A stretch of DNA of 64,000 nt, taken from positions 310,001 to 374,000 of the forward strand of contig NC_005043.1 of the NCBI RefSeq assembly GCF_000007205.1, given 5' to 3'. The position numbers and the translations under genes are program-made. The notes beneath the pieces are model-generated. The model ran no database searches. It was not told the origin of the DNA and worked only from the letters and a program-made list of their open reading frames with translations. Every line of letters starts with the position of its first letter. The first letter of the stretch is position 1. Below, piece by piece: positions 17,304 through 25,196 of this stretch. The DNA is from Chlamydia pneumoniae TW-183. GTDB taxonomy: Bacteria; Chlamydiota; Chlamydiia; Chlamydiales; Chlamydiaceae.

Positions 17304-17331
17304 TTGCAATTAATCACTTTGTTCTTATAAA
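17304..17331 (+). promoter_or_regulatory. Candidate promoter of the transporter-HEAT fusion gene
   Basis: TTGCAA (17304-17309), 16-base spacer, TATAAA (17326-17331); initiation near 17338, about 25 bases before the ATG at 17363. It lies in the 109-base gap after incC. Confidence 0.42.
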
Positions 17332-17362
17332 ATGTCTTCTTTTGCTTGGGTAGGTATGGAGT

Positions 17363-20140
17363 ATGCAGAGAGTTTTGCGACTGCTGTTTAACCTACATCA
17401 TGGGGAAGAAAAAAGGGCTTTCCTTTTTTTTCTCTTGGGATTGGTCTGGGGGATAGGTTGTTACGGCACTCTCTCTCTAGCTGAAGGCTTATTCATTGAA
17501 AAATTAGGATCGGCAGAATTACCAAAAATTTATTTAGGTTCTTCTCTGATCCTTTGCGTTCTTTCATCCCTAATTCTTTACAATCTTTTTAAAAAACACA
17601 TCTCAGCAACAGCTCTTTTCTTAATTCCTGTTTCTTTATCTATCCTTTGTAATTTTTATCTTATTCTCTCTTCTATCTTTGCTATCGATCCCCCCCGGTC
17701 TCCTCTGTTTTTCTATCGGATTGTAATTTGGAGTTTAACGATTCTCTCTTACACGAGTTTTTGGGGATTTGTAGATCAATTTTTTAATTTACAAGATGGA
17801 AAACGACACTTCTGTATTTTTAATGCTATCATCTTCTTAGGAGATGCTATCGGCAGCGGAATCATAGCTAGCCTGGTACACACAATAGGAATCCAGGGCA
17901 TCCTGATTTTATTTACAGCAGCCCTGGTCCTGACATTCCCTATCGTATTCTATGTTTCAAAATCTCTAAAGTCGCTTTCCGATGACCATGACCTTTTCAT
18001 AGATACAGGCCACCCACCACCCTTATCAAAAGCATTGAAACTCTGTTTTTATGATAAATATACTTTTTATCTGCTTTGCTTTTATTTTCTCATGCAATTG
18101 CTAGCGATTGCTACAGAGTTTAACTATTTAAAAATCTTTGAAATTCAATTTGCCTCTAAGGAAGAATTCGAACTCGTCGCACACATAGGAAAGTGTTCCC
18201 TGTGGATTTCTTTAGGAAATATGTGCTTTGCTCTTTTCGCCTACAGTAGAATAGTAAAGCGTCTTGGAGTCAATAATATCATTTTATTTGCTCCGCTATG
18301 TTTCTTAAGCCTCTTTCTATTTTGGACCTTTAAAACAACCCTAAGCATTGCTGTCCTTGCTATGGTAGTACGTGAAGGCGTTACCTACGCTCTTGATGAC
18401 AACAACCTCCAACTACTCATCTATGGAGTCCCCAACAAAATCCGAAACCAAATTCGCATCGTAGTGGAATCCTTTATAGAACCTATCGGGATGTTGGTCT
18501 GGTCCTTAGTCTGTTTCTTGTCTTCTCAACAATATGTGTTCTGCCTAATCATCTCACTAATCGCCACTATTCTGGTTTGCCTCGTACGCTCTTATTATGC
18601 GAAGGCGATTCTCAAAAATCTATCTGCACAAGCCCTACAACTTACCCGCTCTATGCAAGATTGGATCAAATCTATGACAGTTAAACAAAAGAGACAAGTC
18701 GAACTCTTCTTACTTGCTCATCTTAAACACCCCAGTGAGCGTCATCAAACCTTTGCTTTTCAACATCTCTTAAATCTAGCAAGCCGCAGTGTCCTTCCAA
18801 GCCTCCTTGCCCATATGAACAAGCTCAGCCTCCCTAATAAACTCAAGACTATAGAAATGGTAAAATCTAGCTTATGGGCCAAAGATTTTCTAACCTTAGA
18901 GCTCCTGAAACGTTGGACAAGTATTTTCCCCCATCCTGCCATCGCATCAGCAATACATCTTTATTTTGCAGAACACGATCTCCTACATATCACTCATATT
19001 GCTGAAGACCTCTATGATACTGTTGGTGATAGACTTCTTGCCGCAATTCTTACAGTAAGAAGACAGGAAGCTTATGGGCCCTATCGAGACCTTGCAGACA
19101 AGCGCCTGAAAGAACTACTCAACTCGGATCAACCTGAAGATATAGTCATGGGGTTGACCATACTGAAATTAGAAAAGAATCCACAGAACTTCCCAATTCT
19201 TTTAGACTTCTTGAACACCAAAAACGAAGATATCTTAATTGTCACCTGCAAAGCCCTACACACTTCTGTTAGAGCTAATCATAAACCTTATTGCCCCGAA
19301 CTTCTGAAAAGACTACGACAATGCTCGCATAATGATGAAGCAAGTCAATATCTATTAAAAACAATTAGCATTGCTTTAGATATCTCATTCGTAAAAGACT
19401 TACTGATGACAACATCACAACTAAAAAACACCTCTAGAAAATATGCTGAGGCTATGATTGGAGAGTTGGATAAAGAAGTCGCCCCAGCATTTCTCCAAGT
19501 CCTCACCGATGAGGGAACACACAATCGTTGTCGTATCCTTGCCGCCAAAGCCCTCTGTAAAATCGATAATTGGCTGCTGAAAAAACACGCGTATAAAATT
19601 GTGAAGTCTAAAGCAAGTAAGGCTCTGTTCTATTCCTATCACGGCCATTACATTCAAAAGAAATACCCCACATACAACCTCAGCTTGCTGGCAAACACAT
19701 TAAATTCTAATTATTATGCAGAAGTAAACTTCATGCTCTCTCTCCTAGGGATTCTTGGTTCCATGGAGCACTCTGGTGTACTGATTCGAGCATTAACTAG
19801 TAAAAACCAAAAAATCAAAGCACAAGCACTAGAATCTTTAGAAAAAAACTGCGATAGCCACTTATTCTCTTTACTAGAACCCTTTGTTAATCAACCAGGC
19901 ATGTGCTATAGCGAAAAATACTACTTCAAATGTGGTGTGATTCCTCTAACTCTTAAAGAACTTTTAAATATGATGGAAAACTCCCCATCATCTTTAAACA
20001 AACTAACAGCACAGCAACTCAAAGAAGAACTTTCCTATTGCGATCCAGACTTCCAATCTGTAAATACAATCTATAACCAAGAACATGAAGACTTCAGGAC
20101 AGAGGAATCAGAAACCCTAATATCTTTCTTATCTATCTAA
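17363..20140 (+). CDS. NTT/MFS-like membrane transporter fused to a HEAT-repeat domain
   Basis: Two-part protein of 925 aa. Residues 1 to about 425 form about twelve hydrophobic helices resembling the chlamydial/plastid ATP/ADP translocase (NTT) fold. The rest is soluble and made of repeated helix pairs with HEAT/armadillo character (for example IVMGLTILKLEKNPQNFPILLDFL and CRILAAKALCKIDNWLLKKHA). Such fusions are known in chlamydiae and relatives (C. trachomatis CT234 is the recalled ortholog). Nucleotide transport is not demonstrated for this subgroup; the HEAT part may bind a partner or regulate transport. The ATG at 17363 is preceded by a 109-base gap with its own promoter candidate. Confidence 0.8.
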   Translation: MQRVLRLLFNLHHGEEKRAFLFFLLGLVWGIGCYGTLSLAEGLFIEKLGSAELPKIYLGSSLILCVLSSLILYNLFKKHISATALFLIPVSLSILCNFYLILSSIFAIDPPRSPLFFYRIVIWSLTILSYTSFWGFVDQFFNLQDGKRHFCIFNAIIFLGDAIGSGIIASLVHTIGIQGILILFTAALVLTFPIVFYVSKSLKSLSDDHDLFIDTGHPPPLSKALKLCFYDKYTFYLLCFYFLMQLLAIATEFNYLKIFEIQFASKEEFELVAHIGKCSLWISLGNMCFALFAYSRIVKRLGVNNIILFAPLCFLSLFLFWTFKTTLSIAVLAMVVREGVTYALDDNNLQLLIYGVPNKIRNQIRIVVESFIEPIGMLVWSLVCFLSSQQYVFCLIISLIATILVCLVRSYYAKAILKNLSAQALQLTRSMQDWIKSMTVKQKRQVELFLLAHLKHPSERHQTFAFQHLLNLASRSVLPSLLAHMNKLSLPNKLKTIEMVKSSLWAKDFLTLELLKRWTSIFPHPAIASAIHLYFAEHDLLHITHIAEDLYDTVGDRLLAAILTVRRQEAYGPYRDLADKRLKELLNSDQPEDIVMGLTILKLEKNPQNFPILLDFLNTKNEDILIVTCKALHTSVRANHKPYCPELLKRLRQCSHNDEASQYLLKTISIALDISFVKDLLMTTSQLKNTSRKYAEAMIGELDKEVAPAFLQVLTDEGTHNRCRILAAKALCKIDNWLLKKHAYKIVKSKASKALFYSYHGHYIQKKYPTYNLSLLANTLNSNYYAEVNFMLSLLGILGSMEHSGVLIRALTSKNQKIKAQALESLEKNCDSHLFSLLEPFVNQPGMCYSEKYYFKCGVIPLTLKELLNMMENSPSSLNKLTAQQLKEELSYCDPDFQSVNTIYNQEHEDFRTEESETLISFLSI

Positions 20141-20505
20141 ACTTCAATGATTCCAATTTAGATATCCACAGAAAAACCTTGGGAAACTGAAGATTTAAAA
20201 AAACCAAGATTGATTTATAAGTTTCGACTGCAAGAAAAATCAATTTCAACGGTTCCTTCTTGAAACTCTTCTATCTTAAAGGTAAGATCTACGTATCAAG
20301 TATTACATCTGTGGTGATATTAAAATCTTTGATTTTAACAACACTGATTCTTCTTAAACCATTGTGGAGGCTTTTCTTTAAACTACCTGCATCGTAGTTA
20401 TTGCTTCTATCCTTCCCAAAATAATACAATCCATCTCAAGGATACGTCTCTGTGCCTTTACTTTTGTCAAAAACTAAAACTATGGTGTGAATAAGGAACT
20501 TTTTT
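20141..20505. other. Intergenic region upstream of the cNMP-binding-domain gene (365 bases)
   Basis: No supported ORF. It contains an AT-rich perfect hairpin TTAAAATC-TTT-GATTTTAA (20320-20338), possibly a stop signal for the upstream gene. Near the downstream gene TTGTCA (20464-20469) lacks a good -10 at usual spacing. The ribosome-binding site AAGGAA is at 20493-20498. Confidence 0.35.
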
Positions 20506-20919
20506 ATGAATTTGATCGATCGCGCCTTTCTACTAAAAAAAACGATTATATTCCAATCTTTAGACATGGACCTTCTTTTAACAATTGCCGATAAAACTGA
20601 AACGATAATATTTAAGCCTGGCAGCAATGTATTCTCTATAGGACAACCTGGATTCAGCTTTTATATCATTGTAGAAGGATACATTACGATCTCTAAAGAA
20701 AAACTAGAGTCTCCTCTAAATTTAAAACCTTTAGATTGTTTTGGAGAGGAAAGCTTATTCAATAATAAGCCCAGGGAATACAATGCTTCTGCAAATACAC
20801 AAGTCCGCATGCTAGTTCTTAGCAAAGGACAAATTCTAAACATTGTGGAAGAGTGCCCATCCGTAGCTTTATCTTTTTTAGAGCTCTATGCTAAACAAAT
20901 CAAGTTCAGAGAACCTTAA
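20506..20919 (+). CDS. Stand-alone cyclic-nucleotide-binding-domain protein
   Basis: 137 aa forming a single Crp/PKA-R-type beta-roll. Visible features are the early GSNVFSIGQPGFSFYIIVEGYI strand-turn pattern and a phosphate-binding-cassette-like segment FGEESLFNNKPREYNASA, with FGE and R at the usual ligand-contacting places. There is no helix-turn-helix, kinase or channel domain, so it is not a Crp-like repressor by itself. C. trachomatis CT235, recalled as a cAMP-binding regulatory-subunit homologue, occupies the same place. Because the window shows no adenylate cyclase and chlamydial cAMP biology is poorly defined, ligand and target are unknown; host cAMP is conceivable. Confidence 0.75.
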   Translation: MNLIDRAFLLKKTIIFQSLDMDLLLTIADKTETIIFKPGSNVFSIGQPGFSFYIIVEGYITISKEKLESPLNLKPLDCFGEESLFNNKPREYNASANTQVRMLVLSKGQILNIVEECPSVALSFLELYAKQIKFREP

Positions 20920-20958
20920 AAAGACAAAATAAATCTTTCTAGATGAGCTACTCTATAG

Positions 20959-21016
20959 AAAAAAAGGCACGCCGTAATCACTATTGAAAAACAATAGCTT
21001 TAAAAAAGATTACGAC
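20959..21016 (-). terminator. Nested hairpin terminator of acpP, in a convergent gap
   Basis: On the minus strand an outer stem GATTACG/CGTAATC (21008-21014 with 20973-20979), extendable outward by G-T and G-C pairs, encloses a second stem CTATTG/CAATAG (20992-20997 with 20981-20986). A run of seven Ts (20965-20959) follows, as in an intrinsic terminator for the leftward acpP transcript. Read rightward the same stems could slow transcription from the cNMP-domain gene. Confidence 0.6.
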
Positions 21017-21037
21017 GCACCCAGAATATAAGAAAGT

Positions 21038-21277
21038 TTATTGTTCAGCTTGACGTTTCTTAATATAAGTAAATACATCCCCGACAGTACGAAGCTTCTC
21101 AGCATCTTCTTCTGAAATTTCAAAAGCAAATTTTTCTTCTAAAGTCATAATCAATTCTGTTAAATCTAAACTATCAGCATTCAAGTCTTCAATAAAAGAA
21201 GAGTTCTCATTAACTTCTTTTGGATCCACTCCTAACTGCTCAACAATAATTGCTATTACATCATCTTCTAAACTCAT
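21038..21277 (-). CDS. acpP: Acyl carrier protein
   Basis: Small acidic cytoplasmic carrier (79 aa) that holds fatty-acyl intermediates on a phosphopantetheine arm for type II fatty-acid, phospholipid and lipid A synthesis. The attachment motif is DSL with Ser36, inside [15 protein letters not shown]. The activating enzyme, AcpS, is encoded in this window at 42404. Length and charge are typical. It follows fabH-fabD-fabG on the same strand after a gap of 155 bases, so it has its own leader; a Shine-Dalgarno AAAGGA precedes the ATG. Confidence 0.96.
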   Translation of the reverse strand: MSLEDDVIAIIVEQLGVDPKEVNENSSFIEDLNADSLDLTELIMTLEEKFAFEISEEDAEKLRTVGDVFTYIKKRQAEQ

Positions 21278-21432
21278 TGCTTATATCCTTTTACTATTTA
21301 AACTATACAATACTTCACTATTCCCTAGGGACAAAGAGAAAGAGAATTAGTATCGCAAAAAATCATTTTTTATTCGACGGTTACTTAATTAGTTCTCGAA
21401 GAGAAATTTTCAAATCCCTTTCTTCTATTGTC

Positions 21433-22188
21433 TTAGTAAGTCAATCCCCCATCAACAACCAGTGTCTGCGCGGTCATATAGCTCGATAACTGCGAGGCTA
21501 AAAACAACGCCACACGAGCAACATCTTCTGGAGTGCCAGCCCTACCTAAAGGGATCGACTTAAGCCACTCAGCTTTTAAATTGTCATTCAACACGCTTGT
21601 CATGTCTGTTTCAATAAAGCCTGGAGCAAGGCAGTTGACACGAATATTTCTTGCAGCTACTTCCTTAGCTAAAGATTTTGTGAAAGCAATAATCCCAGCT
21701 TTAGCAGCAGCATAGTTGGTCTGGCCCGCACTACCGATCTTAGCAACAATAGAAGCCACATTTATAATAGATCCTGAACGCGCCTTAATCATATGGCGAA
21801 TCACTGAGGAACATGTATAATACAAGGAAGTCAAGTTGGTGCTAATCACCGATTGCCAGTCGTCCTCAGACATACGCATCAACAAATTATCCCTGGTAAT
21901 GCCTGCATTATTTACCAAAATATCTATTTTGTTGTGCTTATCTAAAAATTTCTGCACGCAATCTTTCACTCCACCATTATGACTCACATCCACACGAGCA
22001 AAAGAAACTTCGCCACCCAAGCCTGTTAAACTTTCTATAACAGCCTGACCTCGCTCCTCATTCAATCCCCAAATTTCTACATCTGCTCCGTTCTCAAGAA
22101 AAAGCTTAACTATCCCGAGTCCAATTCCTCGAGATCCTCCAGTTACTATAACTTTTTTGCCTACTAATGTTATATCCATACAAATCAT
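21433..22188 (-). CDS. fabG: 3-oxoacyl-ACP reductase FabG
   Basis: NADPH-dependent reduction of 3-oxoacyl-ACP to 3-hydroxyacyl-ACP in fatty-acid elongation. Short-chain dehydrogenase of 251 aa. It has cofactor motif TGGSRGIG (16-23), NNAG (93-96), and the catalytic set Ser146, Tyr159, Lys163 (YAAAK). The listed ATG overlaps the fabD stop (ATGA), consistent with translational coupling; Met4, three codons later, is an alternative start. It is last gene of the minus-strand fabH-fabD-fabG run. Confidence 0.96.
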   Translation of the reverse strand: MICMDITLVGKKVIVTGGSRGIGLGIVKLFLENGADVEIWGLNEERGQAVIESLTGLGGEVSFARVDVSHNGGVKDCVQKFLDKHNKIDILVNNAGITRDNLLMRMSEDDWQSVISTNLTSLYYTCSSVIRHMIKARSGSIINVASIVAKIGSAGQTNYAAAKAGIIAFTKSLAKEVAARNIRVNCLAPGFIETDMTSVLNDNLKAEWLKSIPLGRAGTPEDVARVALFLASQLSSYMTAQTLVVDGGLTY

Positions 22189-23111
22189 ACCTCTGATAGG
22201 AATTTTTCAATCTGAGCAAAAGTACCAAGACTTGTAATCGGTTTAGAAATCCCTATAGAGCGATTTAAACCAGCCAAAACTTTTCCTGGACCTAATTCTA
22301 AAAACTCATCCACCTCTGATTCGATATGGTAACAACTCTGATACCATAACGTAGGTGATGTCATTTGCCGAGCTAAACACTCTCGCATTTCTTCAGTATT
22401 TACTAAAGATTTTCCTACCACGTGTGACACTAAGGGAAGGCTAGAATCTTTCATGCATAAAGCATAAATGTCTGGAGCTAAGCCATCTTGAGCAACTTGC
22501 ATTAAAGGAGTATGAAATGCTCCAGACACCTTTAAACGAACTGCTTTTTTACATCCTAAATCACGAAATAACTCAATCGCTTGGTCTACTTTTTCTGCTA
22601 TTCCAGCCACTACAAGCTGTTTGGGTGCATTATAATTAGCAATCCAAATTCCTTGACCAAGACTTGTTATATTTTCCTCTATAACTTCAGAGGGAAGCCC
22701 TAATAAAGCCGCCATAGCCCCTGGGCTCTGATTACAAGCTTCATTCATTAACTGACCACGCTTTCTAACAAGCTCAAGGCCGTCGAGCACGGAGATTCTA
22801 TCGGAAGCAACTAAAGCAGTATACTCCCCTAAACTTAATCCAGAGACTAAAGAAGGCTGAATAGAAGAACGCTGAGATAGAACCTTTACCACAGCCATGC
22901 TATGAAGATAAATAGCTAGCTGACTATGTACTGTTTCCATCAAAAGATCCTCAGGACCTTCAAACATAATTGAAGTCAGAGAAAATCCTAACCTTTCATT
23001 AGCAAAATCAAAAAGCTCTCTAACCTCAGGATACTCCATATATAGGTCTTGTCCCATACCTACATATTGGCTCCCTTGTCCTGGGAACAAAAAAGCATAA
23101 CGTTTTTTCAT
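22185..23111 (-). CDS. fabD: Malonyl-CoA:ACP transacylase FabD
   Basis: Transfers malonyl from CoA to ACP, providing the extender for fatty-acid synthesis. 308 aa with GQGSQ at 11-15, the nucleophile elbow GLSLGEY with Ser93, an Arg in the RKRG segment near 117, and catalytic His200 in SGAFHTP. The residue before the nucleophile is Leu instead of the common His (GHSLG). From memory, plant plastid enzymes also have GLSLGEYTAL. It lies 16 bases after fabH and overlaps fabG by four bases. Confidence 0.95.
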   Translation of the reverse strand: MKKRYAFLFPGQGSQYVGMGQDLYMEYPEVRELFDFANERLGFSLTSIMFEGPEDLLMETVHSQLAIYLHSMAVVKVLSQRSSIQPSLVSGLSLGEYTALVASDRISVLDGLELVRKRGQLMNEACNQSPGAMAALLGLPSEVIEENITSLGQGIWIANYNAPKQLVVAGIAEKVDQAIELFRDLGCKKAVRLKVSGAFHTPLMQVAQDGLAPDIYALCMKDSSLPLVSHVVGKSLVNTEEMRECLARQMTSPTLWYQSCYHIESEVDEFLELGPGKVLAGLNRSIGISKPITSLGTFAQIEKFLSEV

Positions 23112-23127
23112 GAAATTATCGTCCTTA

Positions 23128-24135
23128 TTAGACCTGCTTTAAAACTACTGCGCCCCAAGACAAACCGCCCCCAAAGGCAACTAAAAGTAAATAATCATCA
23201 AGCTTAATGGATTCTGTATGAACTAATTCATCCAAAGCAATGCCCACAGACGAGGCCGCAGTATTTCCATACTTATGTACACTCTTAAACACTCTAGACT
23301 CATCAATCTCAAAACGCTTCGCTAAAGCATCTATTATTCTTTCATTAGCTTGATGAGGTACAAACCAATCTATATCCTCTTCCTGAATGCCTGCCAGGGC
23401 TATCGAATGTTTAGCTGCCGTTTCCATACGTCTCACAGCATGCTTAAAAACTTCTTTTCCCTCCATAGCAATAAAATGTTTGCCTGATTGTAAAGTCTCT
23501 TTAGAAGCAGGACAACGACTACCTCCAGCAGGAAGGCTTAATAACTCTCCTAGCTTACCATCTGCGCCTAAAGACAACCTATTAATCTCTAAAGATCCTG
23601 GCCGACTCTCCCCTATGACACAAGCAGCTCCTCCATCTCCAAACAACACACAGGTATTCCGATCTGTATAATCTACAAAAGAAGACAACTTATCAGCAGC
23701 AATTAACAATACATGGTTATATGTACCTGATTCTACATAAGCCTTAGCTACAGACAAACCATACAAATACCCAGTACAAGCCGCCTGGCAATCAAATGTA
23801 GGGACATCCTCAATGCCTAAATGTGCTTGAGCAAGAGCTCCGCTTGATGGGAAAATATAATCTGGTGCTGCTGTCGAGAAAATGATACAGTCAATCTGAT
23901 CCTTGCTTAAACCCGCATTTGCTATAGCTTTCTCTGCAGCGATGGCTCCCATAAGAGAAGTGTACTCCTGAGGTCCAGCAATACGACGCTCTTTGATCCC
24001 CGTTCTGGTCACGATCCACTCATCAGAGGTATCTACCATTTTTTCTAAATCTGCGTTTGAAAGAACTTTCTCAGGCAAATAGGAACCCGTTGCCCAAATT
24101 GCTGCTTTTTTGTTTTTATTCACAGAGAACCACAT
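23128..24135 (-). CDS. fabH: 3-oxoacyl-ACP synthase III FabH
   Basis: Condenses acetyl-CoA with malonyl-ACP to start fatty-acid synthesis. 335 aa, thiolase fold, with the catalytic triad Cys120 (ACTGY), His261 (VPHQAN) and Asn291 (YGNTAAS). DTSDEWI..RTGI is the usual N-terminal FabH signature. It is first gene of fabH-fabD-fabG. Its ATG has no clear Shine-Dalgarno. Upstream on the minus strand TATACT with a weak TTAGAG at 18-base spacing is a possible promoter, in a divergent gap of 94 bases shared with recR. Confidence 0.95.
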   Translation of the reverse strand: MWFSVNKNKKAAIWATGSYLPEKVLSNADLEKMVDTSDEWIVTRTGIKERRIAGPQEYTSLMGAIAAEKAIANAGLSKDQIDCIIFSTAAPDYIFPSSGALAQAHLGIEDVPTFDCQAACTGYLYGLSVAKAYVESGTYNHVLLIAADKLSSFVDYTDRNTCVLFGDGGAACVIGESRPGSLEINRLSLGADGKLGELLSLPAGGSRCPASKETLQSGKHFIAMEGKEVFKHAVRRMETAAKHSIALAGIQEEDIDWFVPHQANERIIDALAKRFEIDESRVFKSVHKYGNTAASSVGIALDELVHTESIKLDDYLLLVAFGGGLSWGAVVLKQV

Positions 24136-24229
24136 GTAAAGAAAAAAGCTAGTATACTATTCAGAGAGTTTATACTCTAACCTTAATTTAGGCCCCAGAC
24201 CCGAATGTAAAAATAAAATTCACATCACT

Positions 24230-24832
24230 ATGACAAGATATCCAGATTACTTATCTAAATTAATTTTCTTTTTACGAAAACTTCCAGGAATTGGATTTAA
24301 AACAGCAGAAAAACTTGCTTTTGAACTCATCTCTTGGGACAGCGAACAATTAAAAATATTAGGTAACGCTTTTCATAATGTTGCTAGTGAGCGTAGTCAC
24401 TGTCCCCTATGTTTTACTCTCAAAGAATCTAAAGAGGCAGACTGTCACTTTTGTAGAGAAGAAAGAGATAACCAAAGTCTATGTATTGTCGCTTCTCCAA
24501 AAGATGTTTTCTTTCTAGAACGTTCTAAAGTATTCAAGGGACGTTATCATGTTCTTGGTTCACTCTTATCGCCCATTACAGGGAAACATATAGAAAACGA
24601 GCGTCTCTCCATTTTAAAATCACGCATAGAAACGCTATGCCCAAAAGAAATTATCCTAGCCATTGATGCAACCTTAGAAGGAGATGCTACTGCCCTTTTT
24701 CTAAAACAAGAATTACAACATTTCTCTGTAAATATTTCCCGTCTAGCTTTAGGTCTTCCTATAGGCTTATCTTTTGATTATGTAGATTCAGGGACACTGG
24801 CAAGAGCTTTTTCTGGACGACACTCCTATTAG
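24230..24832 (+). CDS. recR: Recombination mediator RecR
   Basis: DNA-binding protein (200 aa) of the RecFOR pathway that helps load RecA on gapped DNA. It has an N-terminal helix-hairpin-helix (KLPGIGFKTAEKLAFEL), a four-Cys zinc finger (Cys58, 61, 72, 75), a Toprim domain with the start SLCIVASPKD and a Walker-like EGDATA, and the C-terminal RLALGLPIG...D.GTLARAFSGR. Length is standard. It is followed by 364 bases without genes, so it is probably monocistronic. Confidence 0.95.
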   Translation: MTRYPDYLSKLIFFLRKLPGIGFKTAEKLAFELISWDSEQLKILGNAFHNVASERSHCPLCFTLKESKEADCHFCREERDNQSLCIVASPKDVFFLERSKVFKGRYHVLGSLLSPITGKHIENERLSILKSRIETLCPKEIILAIDATLEGDATALFLKQELQHFSVNISRLALGLPIGLSFDYVDSGTLARAFSGRHSY

Positions 24833-24991
24833 CAGCTCTCTTATCCTAAAAGTAAACAAGGTTCTCTTCTATGCTAGTCTTTCTTACTTTCCCCTAGGAC
24901 ACAGTGAATTATCGAATTTGCCTTAAAACCATGTAATCAGTAGAGTTATTTGAGCGACAAGGTTTATTAAGCTTTTTAAGGAAGCAAAAAA

Positions 24992-25050
24992 CCCGCCGAA
25001 ATATTCAGGCTCTAGTCTGAGCACAGTAATAATCCCGGTGTTAGGACGGG
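24992..25050. other. GC-rich structured element; possible small RNA or minus-strand terminator
   Basis: The ends CCCGCC (24992-24997) and GACGGG (25045-25050) pair, enclosing a hairpin around GGCTCTAGTCTGAGC and a second one around CCCGGTGTTAGGACGGG. A-runs flank it on the plus strand, so on the minus strand it is followed by GTTTTTT like an intrinsic terminator. Yet both neighbouring genes point rightward, so no known leftward transcript needs ending here. It could be the 3' end of an antisense or small RNA, or a processed leader structure. Confidence 0.3.
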
Positions 25051-25111
25051 AAAAAATCAAACACAATTTAAATTTCTTTAGAAATACAAAAATAATCTAA
25101 GTAGTAAGGTC

Positions 25112-25140
25112 TTGTTAAAAAACTTCTTTGTCCCTATTTT
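25112..25140 (+). promoter_or_regulatory. Candidate promoter of bamA-skp-lpxD
   Basis: TTGTTA (25112-25117), 17-base spacer, TATTTT (25135-25140). Moderate match; initiation near 25147 would give a leader of about 50 bases. Confidence 0.35.
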
Positions 25141-25196
25141 TGTGCTTACCTCATTATCTGATAAACAAGCTTTCTATCTAGGGAAGACTCTTGGGA

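Larger units (their letters stand above)
24833..25196. other. recR-bamA intergenic region with GC-rich structured island
   Basis: No supported ORF. Against an AT-rich background, 24992-25050 is GC-rich and structured (listed separately). A promoter candidate for bamA is at 25112-25140, and the ribosome-binding site AGGGAAG at 25180-25186. Confidence 0.4.
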
